Shown here: in pieces, positions 11,424-23,199 of the stretch
Position numbering within the stretch: the first letter of the stretch is position 1
How the letters are laid out: each line of letters begins with the position of its first letter
Assembly (NCBI RefSeq): GCF_007655135.1
Contig: NC_045128.1
Location: forward strand, 11,532,001-11,596,000
DNA length: 64,000 bases
Origin: Punica granatum
Lineage: Eukaryota > Streptophyta > Magnoliopsida > Myrtales > Lythraceae
Direction: 5' to 3'
Notes under the pieces: model-generated
Database searches by the model: none
Seen by the model: the letters and a program-made list of their open reading frames with translations, nothing else
What the model was told of the DNA's origin: nothing
Made by a program: the position numbers and the translations under genes

Positions 11424-11965
11424 CCATCCAACGGGATTGTTCAAGTGATTCAACCTATATTCTCCCTAAACAACTTCTCATGGTTGAATATTGTGAATGG
11501 AGAAAACTCATATTGGGAGAGCTTTACACCTTAATGGACGATCTAACTCAAACTAGATTAGTTAGAACCCATTGGACTTTGGGTACCTAACTAATTAAAA
11601 AAGTTACCACTACCAACATATGGATTAGTTCAGGTAATTCGACACTTATTCATCTTAAGTAAGATATTGGGTCCGAATCCTGTGAATGAGAAAATCGATG
11701 TCTTGGATAGCTTACCCTTGGTGCCAATTCATCTCAAACCTGAATCAGTCGGAATCCACTAGATTTTTGGATAGCATGTGTTGCACTCCGCAAGCAAAAT
11801 AATCACCAGTGACCAACCTGAATTTTTATTTAGGTGGTTCAACACCTCTTCCCTTTAAACAAGAAAAATAGTGCTGTGAAACTGTCGATATAGTAGTCCT
11901 CAAGTTCAAATCTCATAAATAATCGACCTTTAGGACCCACTCAGTCACAAACGTTGGCCATATTA
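11424..11965. repeat. cluster of three diverged copies of a dispersed SINE-like repeat
   Basis: Roughly 180-bp units (about 11424-11605, 11606-11790, 11795-11965) share an order of words: a ggtnattcaac-type start, cttaa-x-caa, gggtccgaatcctgtgaat (box B-like), a gtcgg/agagctttac block, and tcagtcggaatccactggac. The middle copy is best preserved. Related single copies lie at 31440-31660 and 43020-43213. The box B-like word suggests a tRNA origin; no target duplications were found. Confidence 0.5.
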
Positions 11966-13940
11966 GTGATTGACCCCTGAGTGGTATTGGACATCACAGT
12001 CGAAAAGTGTCGCTTGGCCAAATTCTTTCTTTCTTAATTACATCGTCCTTTTTTGGTGGAATAATTACATCGTCTTAGTACGTAACATTTCATCAAACCT
12101 CAATAATTTAGTTACCTATACGGCAGGTCATGTCATCTGCTTTCAATTACGTTCCCTTTTCCCTTTTTGGCCAGTTCGCGTCCTAGTAATTCAAAGAGGC
12201 ATAAACTTTCTGCTTTGCCCATCACATTCAATCGGTCTATCATCTTGGTCGACAGGATGTGCGAGCAATAATGCTTGTATGTCTAAAGAGGTTTGACTGT
12301 AGGGATTGATCAATGAGATCAGGTTTAGCTCAATCCCCCGGTGATTGGCTCCAAATGAATTCAATAATAGGCATTATTGGTCGAGGACTTGAATTAATCA
12401 GAACACTGAAGATAAGAAATCAGAAATGTTTATAGAACATTGAGGGCGACCTCTTACGGTGAACTGAGGCTGTAAGATAGACTATACTGTCAGAGTAAGC
12501 GTGTTTCACGACCTACAGACATTGTTTAAAAATACAAGCTATCAGAAAATAAGATTTGATGCGGTGATATCATTTTTGATCTAGAATCACAAGGTCCTAA
12601 TGGACTAATTCTTACCAATGAGAAGTCATGTGCTCCTTTAACTCACCTCTCTTTGTCCCCTTCTAGGCTTATCGGTCTTTGTAATAAAAAAAGAACAAAT
12701 AGCAATTTCTGGGAAGGGAGTATGTTGTAATAGCACATGTCCTCACACGAGAAATCAAAAAGAATTACCGTTCAATTCTCAATAAGATTTACCGTACGCT
12801 TTTATATGGCTATATCTTTCTCTTAAATAAGCTGATGAGTCTTCCATGTATCCTTAGAAAATGTAATTTACTATGCATTGTTAATTATATTTTTGAATTA
12901 GGTTAAGGAAAGACTGAAACATCTATTGGAGCTTTGCATGATTGATTGTGACCAGACAACATGTGCCAATGTAAGATTAATGGTTTTGCTGATCTTCGAA
13001 AAGATGTTATAAGGAAAGTGAACCGATAGGCAGGGAAAAAGAAAGCAAGGAGATAGGTGGGGGTGAAATTTTTATATTAATGATTTACTGGATGCAAGCT
13101 TATATTCGCCCGGGCACATTTATATACGGAAGGCGCAATTGCAATTTATTTATTTATTTTGGTAGGAAAACGGGACCAGAGTCCAGTGCAACTTATCATT
13201 TAGGCTCTTGCGTTTTTAAGGAATGACATTTAAATTAATGCGCCAACGTACGGACTCTTCGCCTTTATTTATACGAAAGTCATATCATGCATATGTCCAA
13301 ATTATAGTACTAAATGATATAGGCAACTCCATGAAACTATCAATTCTATTGGTGGGGTTTATGGTACATATGAGTCGCTCGTTCTTCTCAATTTAAATCA
13401 TGTTGAAAATTTGTGCAGATAGTTTCTCCGAATTTATGAAAGTTGTGGATGATTTTTCTGATTAAAGAAAGGGGTCAGTTTCATAAGTAAACAGTTGGGA
13501 ATGCATCTTCTAGACGTTCTGAAAAGAACTTCGCACAATCAACACAATGTGGTTGTTGAAACTCACTATCTGAGAAGAACTTCGCATGATCAAGATGAAC
13601 TCAATTATGAAACTCAAAAGTGCCGGAGGAATGCTTTCTAAAGAGAGATATTCACCCATGTGTAGTTGCTTGGGGGCCTCGGCAAGTTCCCCGTCAAGAT
13701 ACAATAATTCATGTGGGAAAAAAGAAAGAAAACTCGTTATTCTCTCTAAGAGTCTCAATCGTAATTTTTGGAACCTATGTTTTAGCATGATAAACTTCTA
13801 TTTATAAAGATTCAATGGGTTCAAATCCAAAAGACTCATTCTAAACTATGTCTAATCGATATTTTCTCATATAAAGTATCTTATTAGGAAAATGTCTCAT
13901 GCAATGACTTAATGATTATTCAGATTTTTCAGACAGATAA
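11966..13940. other. intergenic DNA with a SINE-like remnant
   Basis: No gene recognised. At about 12560-12692 a SINE-like segment reads through ...caaggtcctaatggactaattc... to a tail tgtaataaaaaaag. The 108-codon frame at 11970-12296 and the 92- and 73-codon frames around 13510-13807 show no domain. At 13521-13586 the word gagaagaacttcgca occurs twice, about 50 bp apart. Confidence 0.35.
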
Positions 13941-13960
13941 TCATCATCCAATGCCCTAAG

Positions 13961-14080
13961 ACCGTGGTTCAGGCTCCAAACCGCGGCTGTTCATGCCCTA
14001 TGACCGTGGCCTCAAGGAGTCTGACCGTGGTCTGACCCCTGGACCGCGTTTTTCGCTGCTCTGACCAAGGTCTTGGGCCT
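13961..14080. repeat. degenerate 21-bp periodic repeat built on ACCG(T/C)GG
   Basis: The motif accgtgg/accgcgg (last copy accaagg) begins at 13961, 13980, 14003, 14024, 14043 and 14064, a spacing of 19-23 bp. The bases between are only partly conserved (ctctg/tctg before each motif). It is GC-rich inside AT-rich DNA. The function is unknown; it may be a decayed minisatellite or part of an LTR. Confidence 0.6.
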
Positions 14081-14639
14081 TAACAACCCCAATTAATGGT
14101 CGAGGGCCCCGTGTCATAGTCACAGAGCCCCATGAGCCTTCAAACACATGTTCTGTTCCTTTTTCATCCAACCTTATATTCATCCAAAAAGTATGTGAAT
14201 GACACCAACTAATTCATCAAAATACAAGTCCAATGAATTTGCAATCTAATTCACAACAATACCACTCTTACATTACTAATTCTAGAAATTTTTAAAGATT
14301 ATGATTATGCATAAAATAGTGGTATCTTAGATTTATACCCACCCTTACAACTTGTTTTATAGGAGCGAAACGGAGGGAAAGGAGTTCCCTCCCCTCCCTT
14401 TCCATCCCTCCATACCCTCAATTAAAACGGAGGATTAATGCAAACCCTCAAAATAGGGATGGAGCCACCTTTGGCTTAAGGTTGGCAATTGCAACCTCTA
14501 AAATTGCCAATTCAATTAAATATATTATTTAAAAAATGGAAGTTAAAAATTTTACCCCATAAAATATACACATGCCCCCTCTAAGATATTCAACTAGTTG
14601 ATTCTGCCCTAATAAATTTTCTTTATAGTCCTAAAAATT

Positions 14640-14893
14640 GCTAAAAATGTTTCAGAACACTCCTCGCTAGAGTTGTGGGCTTTCGATAACGCATATTTAC
14701 AGGAAAGGCAACCTTTGTGCAGATTGACTTGCCTGAAGAGCCCTAACATTGCCCATAGGCATACATTTTCATGCCTCTTTTCCTAACGGCATAGGTCCTC
14801 TGTTGTTACGCGATATTTTGGAGTCTCCATACCCTGCTTCTATGCTTTCGATCTTTTTTTGGGCGGTAGCACCTTTATTCCACCAAAAAAAAA
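14640..14893 (+). mobile_element. possible 5'-truncated LINE tail
   Basis: The segment ends gcggtagcacctttattccacc followed by an A10 run, the sort of 3' untranslated end and poly-A seen on plant LINEs. No reverse transcriptase or RNase H motif can be read and no convincing target duplication is visible. Confidence 0.25.
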
Positions 14894-15139
14894 AGGTTCA
14901 AAAATGATTTGCTTGTCAATTAACTTCTCTGTAATTTGATTCTGATATAGAGTTCATCAAAATATTGAGTTTTAGAAACTTCAACAACTAATAAAAGATT
15001 TTTCTTTCCTTTTGCCAAAAAGAAAATTTCCCACTGACATTATCAATAATATTTGTAAATAAATGGTAACAAATTTATTTTTTTCGTAACTTTTACTTTA
15101 TGGTAAATATATATAAATTTGGTTCTAATATGGGTTTTA

Positions 15140-15993
15140 GAGTAAACTAACATTTTAGTCCCTAACATTTGGACCGGCCATCAATTTCGTTCGCAACGTT
15201 TCATGACCATAATATGCATCTCGGACGTTAGCCTTATGTCCGCCAATTTGGCCCTTGCTGTCAACTCACCATTAATGGCATTAATTGAATATTAAAAATA
15301 AAAGAAAATACAATTTTTTTGGAAAAATTCAAACCAAATGGGGGCCAACCTAAATCGGATAATAGATTGATGGATCTATCTTTCTTAATCTGATTTTTGA
15401 GGAGCTTGGAGGTTTCAGTAGAGGAAGTCGAAGTGAAGATGCTTGACAGAGGTTCCCAGTGGAGCTGTGCTCAAAGGATAAGAGAAGAGAGAGTGCCGCA
15501 TCTCGGAATGGAGGAAGTCATCGGAGCGTTAAGGAAGGAAGGCCACATCGGGGTCTGAGCTCAACGAGGCTTGTAGGTTCGCATCATCCCTGCCACGGGC
15601 AGCGGAGGAAGGAGGAGCTGAGCCGGGGTGGTCTCGGTGGCCTACTAATCAAAAGATGCTTTTGAAGGGTAGCGACAACTTGAGGAGGGGAAGGAGTAGG
15701 AGTTGGAAGGGTCTGTCTATTTGGTTCCTTGCACCAAAAATGATGAATTTGGTCCTCCTCTTGAGGTGGCGGCCAAGCCTCCTCCCTCCTTTGCATTTTT
15801 TTGGATTTACAAAAGAGAGTTGCGCCTCTAATTTTTTATTAGCATTTAATCAACGCAGTTAATGGTAAGTTGATGCAAGGGCCAAATTGATGGAGAGAAG
15901 GCCAACATCCGGGGAGTATTTGATGGGCATGAAATGTTGAGGACGAAATTGATGGCCGATCCAAACGTTAGGGACTAAAATGTTAGTTTACTC
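15140..15993. mobile_element. MULE-like element with long TIRs and a GC-richer interior
   Basis: The ends gagtaaactaacattttagt and its complement close the element. The inverted arms extend about 150 bp and include 'ggaccggccatcaattt' on the left and 'aaattgatggccgatcc' on the right. A 9-bp flanking duplication is 8/9 identical (15131-15139 tgggtttta, 15994-16002 taggtttta). The interior (about 15400-15800) is distinctly GC-richer, with open frames on both strands (15459-15665 +, 15584-15796 -, 15656-15862 +), none matching a known domain. A captured gene fragment (Pack-MULE) is possible. Confidence 0.7.
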
Positions 15994-16040
15994 TAGGTTT
16001 TATGTAGTGCCCCCTAAAACAATTTACTGGCTCCATCCCT

Positions 16041-16469
16041 GCCTCATAACCCCAACAAAATAATTATTAACTAGTCGTTTAAACCATCACTCATAAAATT
16101 GGAATTAAAAAAGGTGCGCACACACAGTCGTCGAATAATCTAGTAAGAGAATTCTTTGCTTTAGCACCATTATGGCCACGTGTTTATCTTGTTTTCACAA
16201 ACATGTACAGAGGAAAATTTGTAACAAAACTCTCATTTGAGACAGCACCACTTCATGTCCATATGAGGGGAATTCTTTTGATTATTAATATCGACCCATT
16301 AAGAGTATATAATTCATCATCTGAAACAATAAGACTAAATAATAACTCTTAGTGATACTGTGATTAGATAACTTATGATTACTCTTTGGACCTCAATCCT
16401 AACTTTTGGCTAGAATAAAATAGATTGCCATTAGCAATGATGCGAATTAATAAAGAGGTTCCAAACCCA
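16041..16469. other. intergenic DNA, possibly 3' untranslated part of the minus-strand copia relic
   Basis: No gene. The copia relic starting at 16470 reads on the minus strand, so this stretch lies just past its coding end. I could not find a recognisable LTR start here. Confidence 0.3.
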
Positions 16470-16837
16470 TCCTAGTAATGACACTTTTCACTAATCCCTT
16501 GACAGACCTTTTGTTAATGAGTCCACTAAATTATCATTTGACGTGACATAACTAATGGTTATTATACCATCCTCAATTAATTGTCCAACATACTCATATC
16601 TCCAACTTATATGTCTCGATTTTTCATTGTACATCTTATTATACGCTCGAGACATGGTAGATTCACTATCGCAATATAAATAATGGCGGACATAGGTTGT
16701 GACCACAATTTTATATCTAATAAGGAATCTTTTAGGCATTTCGCTTCCTTACCCGGTGGCTACCAAGGCTATGAATTCAGCCTTCATCGTTTAATGTGAA
16801 ATGTAAGTTTGTTTCTTAGGGGCCCAACTAGTGACTT
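16470..16837 (-). pseudogene. Ty1/copia RNase H, C-terminal part
   Basis: On the minus strand the frame 16491-16739 carries the copia RNase H signature: CDSEST (the D-x-E/Q-S/A-T segment), then SRHISWRYEYV, then NLVDSLTKGLSRD, which matches the family's usual N-x-A-D-x-L-T-K-G end. A second frame just upstream carries the conserved KKQTYIS and MKAEFIAL words but with stops. It is cut off at 16838 by the solo LTR; its N-terminal continuation resumes at 18430. It is non-functional. Confidence 0.8.
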
Positions 16838-18429
16838 TGCTAATTTGATGCACCTAATAAAAAGGTAGAGGAGCAGAAAATCCTATATTTTCTATATGTA
16901 AAACTAACTCCCAAGACCTACTAGAAGAATAAAAATAGATAAAGCGTATCTGGTTGCGAATTAATCGTGTTAAACTATAGTTGATTCGTCGATCGAGCAG
17001 CCTACGTGTAGCGCCTTTACTAGTATCCACACCGATTCAGTTGATAGATATCTCAATGATACTAGCAACCAAACTCGAAGGAGATCACCAATGCAACTCT
17101 CATGATTACTAGACTAACAGACTTATTCGAATCGTACTTTTCAATTAGAGTTTTCTATACATACAGCACAAAACCACACACATATATTAACCTTTCCCAT
17201 TAGTGCTCTATTTAAAAGCACTTTAGGGGGAGTTAAGGTTGCTTGGCCTCCATGCAAAATGGCCTTATGTGGCCAGCCATGGAGGGGCCAAGTGGCTCCC
17301 AATTTAGGCCCGTGTGTATTTGTTTTTGTGTATAAATTGGGTCATTAAATCAAATAAATTATGGTCTAATTAATCGGCAAGTTTAATTTCATTAAACATT
17401 CAATTAATCCAATTTGCACCTTAATTCATCTATATGTATTAGATGATTTTATTATCTCAAAATTATCTCAATCGGCTCAATCGTTGTGTGTGACTCCGTG
17501 AGTTCTTGGATCCAATTCAGTGATGTTAAGATCTCTATTTTAACATTCACAAACAGTGAGCAGTATCTAACAATACATCATTACTACTCAAGTAATCAGA
17601 AAATCAACTGTCTGACGAACTTGTGAACTATATTACCATGCAATATAGTCCATTTGTCATCTATATCTTGATTTAGTCCAATGCATGGTCGATATCCTCC
17701 TTATATGACTCAATATTTCTTTCTTGGTACCGGGTGAGTCTATTGAAACAAATGATCGTAATATCCTATATCAACTCATTTGGATATGCACACTTTCAGA
17801 TTTTACCTCCCTAGTGGTCATGAGATATCACTCTCGTTACGTTGAAATGATAAATCTTATCTTAGTCATTCACATGCCTCTTTATGCTTTGTGGCATATA
17901 CCCAATTACTGTCTTTATAACCATCGTATTATAGATTGCAATTGACAGTATCAACGTATACGATATCACATGTAGGATGTTATGATGACCTCAAGTTAAA
18001 GGACAACTACACCATAGTCCCTATGAGAACTGCTAATAACAGTCATGTAACGACCAATATAACATTTTTATGGTGGATCAGTCCGGTACACATTACTCCC
18101 AATGTATACCTTTAGCATGACCTGATTTCTCCACATCCATGATCTGTGAGATTTTGTCATCATTCAATACCACACTAATCTTGCTACATTAGCCCTATCT
18201 TAATTAACAATAATACTTCGACCGGAGACATTTAGGAATAGTATTCGTTATTTATAGGATCTCACAATCAAGTTATACTTGATGCCTATCGAACCTACCA
18301 TTCTAAGGACGTTATCATGTAAAATAACGGTGCAACCAACACCATAACAAAAATGCCTCATATTATAAACGTCGTCATAATACAAAATTGATAATATATT
18401 GTCTCTAGGGCATACACCAGTTACCAACA
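16838..18429 (-). mobile_element. solo LTR of a copia-type element inserted in the RNase H relic
   Basis: Read on the minus strand, the segment begins TGTTGGTAACTGGTGTATGC and ends ...CAAATTAGCA, giving TG...CA ends. It is flanked by gactt (16833-16837) and gactc (18430-18434), a 5-bp duplication with one change. Removing the segment plus one duplication copy makes the RNase H frame on both sides continuous, which strongly supports the boundaries. A TATA-like ttttaaatag sits near 17205-17215 (minus). There is no internal coding region. The sequence is recognisably the same LTR family as that of the plus-strand copia relic at 54107-60673. Confidence 0.8.
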
Positions 18430-19517
18430 GACTCCACTTCCGATCGTGTAGATCCAGCCTGAGGTTAATTTATTGTTAGTTAGACTTGTAATCATACTGT
18501 GTCCAAATACCATTTTAGTACCGCTCGATAATCACCATAGTTTTAGATCTTCCTAATATGACCAAAGCCATACAACCTTCCAATGGTTGGTACTAAGTTT
18601 ATTTGTAAATCTCGAAAATTTACACATAGCAAATGCAATGTCAGATCTAGTGTTGCACTAGCGTAGTTTAATTGCACTATTACCCTACTAGGATTCTCAC
18701 TTAATATTCAAATATTCAAATATTTGATCTTTTCCAACACTTTCTCCATCTAGTGAGATAGACTTAGTGCAAAACCCTCTTCGTGCTTTTGCACCTTCAT
18801 ACCTAAAATCATATCAATCTTGTTCAAATCCTACATCTTAAATTTCGAGAATAGATACTCTTTGTTTTCTCGAACACCTTATGTGTTCCTCCCAAAAATC
18901 AACAAATCGTCCACATAACAATAGATAATCACGCCTTACTTATCGGTGAACTTAGAACAAATACACTTATCAGCACTATCACACGAAAATCCATTTGACA
19001 AGATTATCGAGTCAAGTTTCAAGTGCCGCTGTTTAGGCACTTGTTCCAATCCATGTAATGACTTAACTAGTTTGCACACCTTTCATTTCCGGGAAGGACA
19101 AAGCCTTCCGATTGTTTTAAATAAGTTTCTTATCGAGTTCACCATTCAAAAAGGCCATTTTCATGCCCATTAGATGCACATATAATTTATAAATAGAGGT
19201 AAGTGCTATTAGAACTCTTATAGATGTAATCCAAGAAACTGATACATAGGTGTCCAAATAATACAAGACTTCCTTTTACTTAAATCCTTTTATCATTAAT
19301 CTAGCCTTGGATGTATATAAGCCCAAGGAGTTGTGCTTTCGCTTAAACACCCACTTATATCCAATTGGTTTCGTGAGGTAAATCCAATAAGACCCAAGTA
19401 TTTGCTGACATTATATTGAGTTCATTTCATCGTTTACTCTCTTTCCAAAATGCAATATCCCAATAAACTATAGCCTTATTATAGGGTTGTGAATCACTTT
19501 TAACATTCTACATAATG
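18430..19517 (-). pseudogene. Ty1/copia reverse transcriptase to RNase H start
   Basis: Minus-strand reading in several frames recovers copia landmarks in order. Near 19330-19420 is a stretch like the tryptophan-rich start of copia RT; near 19150 an AFLNGEL-like word; at 18906-18917 the catalytic YVDD box; then EKMLEKF-like residues near 18735. Near 18435-18460 is the SGWIYTIGSG word that opens the copia RNase H target region. Many stops and frame changes mark it as old. It is interrupted on the left by the solo LTR and on the right by the gypsy element. Confidence 0.75.
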
Positions 19518-20379
19518 TGATGTAAATCGTGGCACGACTTCAAGAGATCCAGCTCAAGTTCCAATTAGGGATCCAGTTCAAGTTCCAATTAAGGATCTAG
19601 TTCAAGTTCCAATTGGACCGATTACGCGAGCACGAGCAAAGAAGTTTAAAGATGAACTCAACGGCCCAATTCAAGAGGTTTGGGCTCAAGAAAATTCATG
19701 GAGGCCCATTGGACATGAACCACGTGATCAACAAAGAGCTATCAACATGATTCAAGTTATAGAAGATTCCGGACAAGGCTAAATTCAGCAAGTGTTTGAC
19801 GAAGCTTCTAGAATATTTAATGATCAATAGAAGATATCATCAGATTTGTTTAAAGTTTAAATCTCATGGAGATATTCTAGGGATATTTAGATTTCATATC
19901 TTTATAGATTATGTCATATTTCTATCGACATTTTAGGTTTTATTTTCTTTATCTATAGGAGGACATATGGCCAGATTATGATTAGTTTATGTCTATATAT
20001 ATTCATCTTAGTCAATTTTTAACAAAAAAAAAGGAATATTCAGAAAATTGTGAGAGTATTCTCTTTGGTTCTTGAAGAACTAATTCGAACTTATCGGAAG
20101 TTTCCGTGGCGTTCATCATCGACTTATCAAACGACTTTCCACCACCGTTTGTGGCGTCTTCATCGACTTATCAAACGGCTTTCCACCACCGTTTGTGGCG
20201 TCTTCCTATATACCGAGGTTCTTGTTTCGCAATAAATAACGGGTTGAGGTCAGTTATACCAATGTTCTTGTTTATGTTGTAAACAACGGGTCGAGGGTTC
20301 GTCAATCAAATCTGATCATGGAACGATCTTGGGTTCCTTTAGTTGTCGAGTCTCGTCACTCTTGGCGGGAATCGCATCA
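19518..20379 (+). repeat. 5' LTR of the gypsy element
   Basis: It begins tgatgtaaatcgtgg and ends gggaatcgcatca. It includes a copy of the last codons of pol (about 19530-19781), a TATA-like tatatat at 19994-20002, and two tandem copies of a 42-bp word (cgacttatcaaacg...gtttgtggcgtctt) at about 20120-20205. Both features are shared with the 3' LTR. Confidence 0.9.
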
Positions 20380-20381
20380 TT

Positions 20382-20394
20382 TGGTATCAGAGCA
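20382..20394 (+). other. primer binding site (tRNA-Met type)
   Basis: tggtatcagagca lies two bases after the 5' LTR end. It matches the widespread plant retrotransposon primer site complementary to the 3' end of initiator tRNA-Met. Confidence 0.85.
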
Positions 20395-20979
20395 TCAGGC
20401 TCCAAATCAGGTTTTCGTTTCAATTTGCTGAGCTTCGCTTCATCAAGTTTGTTCTTTCTGAATTATTATTAGTAAAAAAATCGGCCAAAAAAAAAGGCAT
20501 TAAAAAGAGCTGAAAGAAAAAACGAAAGAACGAAAGAAAAGAAAGAAGCTGTTGTAGTCAATTTGATCCAAATTCTTTGCATCAAACCATTCTAAAGTTG
20601 TTATTTCCCTTTCTTTGTGATCTACATTGATTCTGTTCCCAGAATTACATATAACATTCTAGTTTATTTAATCCTTCATAGTAGTTGCCTTCTCTCTTGT
20701 TTCCTTTCTTCCTTAAATTTCATTCGACCATTAATTTTCCTTAATAAGTTCTTGGTGAATTGCTGTTGGAAATTTTGAAGAATTGTTTGTTTTGTTTAAA
20801 GAGATCTGAAAGAGAATTATCGAGTGGAAAAAGGCAGGAGTGGTGAGAACATTAGAGGGTTAAAAGCCACGTTTGTTTGAGTGAAAATACGAGTGTAGAG
20901 TGATTCACATTCTTGAGTGTAAACATGTAAGGGAGAGAATTGTGAGGTCCTTTCTTTCTAACTTTATTTTGTAGCAATC

Positions 20980-21366
20980 ATGTGTCACAACAGTTCTAAG
21001 AGTATTACGGAATTGGCTGAATCGAAAGTACTTATGGAGGCCATGATGAGTGAGATGAGGCGTGTGATGAGATTGGAGTTAGAGTAGGTTCATGAACAGA
21101 TAGATCAGATGGAGAACACATGTGTGGAGCAGCCATGAAACGCTCCTAATGTGCGTAGGAGGGAAAGAGTTCAACGAAGTGAAGTAAGGGTTGAAGATAA
21201 AGAGAATTATGGGGCTGGTTTTGATGAAGAAGATGATCGAGATTCGGTTGTTAGTAATAGAAGACATGGATGGCGGTTTAGAGAAGTTAGGAATCGGGAA
21301 TACAATAACTTGGGTAGTATTAAGATGAAAATCCCATCGTTCCAAAGAAAGAGTGATCACGATGAC
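20980..21366 (+). pseudogene. gypsy gag remnant
   Basis: The likely start is ATG 20980, giving a frame with SKSITELAESKVLMEAMM and an acidic/basic stretch, interrupted by stops near 21086 and 21137. It continues as the frame from 21151 to KMKIPSFQ, the usual opening of a gypsy gag retrotransposon domain. Immediately after (about 21345-21365) the text jumps to sequence normally found between gag and protease, so the gag body and the CCHC zinc knuckle are deleted. Confidence 0.75.
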
Positions 21367-21945
21367 ATGCCCCCATTGGAGGACGTTACCGAGGAGGAAT
21401 ATTTAACTCCAGATGCATTGACATTGGTGGCAAGGAGAGCATTGAGCTTGCAAATAAAAGGAGTTGAAGAAATGCAGCGGGAGAACATATTTCACACTAG
21501 GTGCTACATCAAATACAAGGTATGTAGTGTGATTATTGATGGTGGTAGTTGTACTAATATCGCAAGCATAACAATGTTGGAAAAATTGGGACTACCCATG
21601 CTGAAGCACCCCAAGCCATACAAATTGTAATGGTTAAATGATAGTGATGAGATAAAAGTAGACAAGCAGGTGTTAGTTGCATTTCGAATCGGTAAATACG
21701 AAAATGAAGTGTTGTGTGATGTAGTACCGATGAAAGCGAGACATTTGTTGCTAGGACGTCCATGGCAATTTGATAGGCGTGTGAAGTATGATGGCTTTAC
21801 AAACAAATACTCTTTTGTACTTAATCAACGATCGATCACTCTTGTACCATTGACACCGCAGCAAGTATATGAGGATCAAGTGAGATTGCAAAAAGAGAGT
21901 GATCAAAAGAAAGAGAGTGAACAGAAGAAAAGGAGTGAAAATTAG
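21367..21945 (+). pseudogene. gypsy aspartic protease
   Basis: The frame contains EEEYLTPDALTLV, then IIDGGSCTNIAS at about 21532-21567, the D-G-G-S form of the retropepsin active site found in many plant gypsy elements. A stop (21628-21630) interrupts it. The following frame (21670-21945) carries LLLGRPWQFDRR, the conserved second half of the protease. It ends in a lysine/glutamate-rich linker (QKKESEQKK) with another stop. Confidence 0.85.
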
Positions 21946-22038
21946 AGAGAGGCCGAGAAAAATGAGAGAGAGAAAGAAAATCAAAATTCGGCCATTGAGA
22001 GAAAATTAAAAAGAAAACAAAAGAATTTTTATGCAAAA

Positions 22039-23199
22039 ATGGGAGAAATTAGGCAAGCAATATTTTCAAATCAGCCGATGATTGTACTTTTGTACAAAAA
22101 GGCATTTTTCAATACTAACGAACTTGATCTCGCTCTACCTAGTTTTGTTGTTTCTCTTTTGCAGGTGTATGATGATGTCTTTCTCGAGGAAACACCACAT
22201 GAGTTACCTCCAATCCGAGGGATTGAACATCAAATTGATTTTGTTCCCGGTGCGACAATTCCAAACCGACCAGCCTATAGGAGCAATCCTGAGGAGACAA
22301 AGGAGCTTCAACAGCAGGTAAGTGAGTTATTAGAGAAAGGGTACGTGAGGGAGAGTTTGAGCCCATACGCTGTTCCAGTAGTACTTGTACCTAAGAAGGA
22401 TGGGACGTGGAGAATGTGCGTTGATTGCCGAGCAATCAACAACATAACGGTAAAGTATCGCCATCCTATTCCTCGCTTAGATGATATGTTAGATGAGCTA
22501 CATGGTTCTTTCGTATTTTCTAAAATTGATTTAAAGAGTGCTTATCATCAGATTAGAATGAAAGAAGGAGATGAATGAAAAACTGCCTTTAAAACAAAAT
22601 ATGGTTTGTATGAATGGTTAGTTATGCCTTTTAGTTTGACTAATGCTCCGAGCACTTTTATGAGACTTATGAATCATATTTTGAGTGCATTTATAGGTAG
22701 ATTTGTTGTTGTCTACTTTGATGATATACTCGTTTATAGCAAAAATTTAGATGATCATAAGGTACATTTGAAATCTGTTTTAGATGTGCTTAGGAAGGAA
22801 AAGTTATTTGCTAATATAAAGAAGTGTACTTTTTGCACCGATAAGCTTGTATTTTTGGGATTTGTTATTAGTGCACAAGGTATGCAGGTTGATGAAGAGA
22901 ACGTACGTGCAATCCAAGAATGGCCTAGTCCCACAAGTGTAGATAATGTTCGTAGTTTTTATGGACTTGCTAGTTTTTACAGGTGGTTCGTGAAGGACTT
23001 TAGTAGTATAGCCGCACCACTTACTGAAGTGATCATGAAGAACGTTGGATTTAGATGGGGAGAAGAACAAGAGAAGGCGTTTCAGTTAATCAAAGAGAAG
23101 CTGACCAATGTTCCTTTATTATCTTTACCTAACTTTTCTAAAACTTTTGAGATTGAATGTGATGCTTCAGATGTTGGTATAGGTGCAATTCTCACATAG
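22039..23199 (+). pseudogene. gypsy reverse transcriptase and first part of RNase H
   Basis: The conserved RT blocks are easy to read: VPKKDGTWRMCVDCRAIN near 22390, FSKIDLKSAYHQIR near 22519, a stop at 22576-22578, then [17 protein letters not shown], and the catalytic [10 protein letters not shown] at 22714-22743. The thumb region with FLGF and the RNase H opening [13 protein letters not shown] follow, ending in a stop at 23197-23199. Length and block spacing are normal for the family up to that point. Confidence 0.92.

Larger units (their letters stand above)
14453..16040. mobile_element. possible host DNA element with 13-bp terminal inverted repeats, itself containing insertions
   Basis: The word agggatggagcca (from about 14456) is mirrored by tggctccatccct at about 16028-16040. 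The interior holds a LINE-like tail (14640-14893) and a complete MULE-like element (15140-15993). Similar 'agggatggagcc' ends are common in plant genomes as ends of small DNA elements; related pairs occur here at 35325-35415 and 39651-39834. No target duplication was found, so the pairing could be coincidental. Confidence 0.35.

Noticed and set aside
11970..12296. 108-codon frame as a gene
   Set aside because: No domain, no conserved-looking composition, and it adjoins a repeat cluster.
20120..20205. CRISPR-like repeat (duplicated 42-bp word)
   Set aside because: Only two adjacent copies, inside a plant LTR and mirrored in the other LTR.
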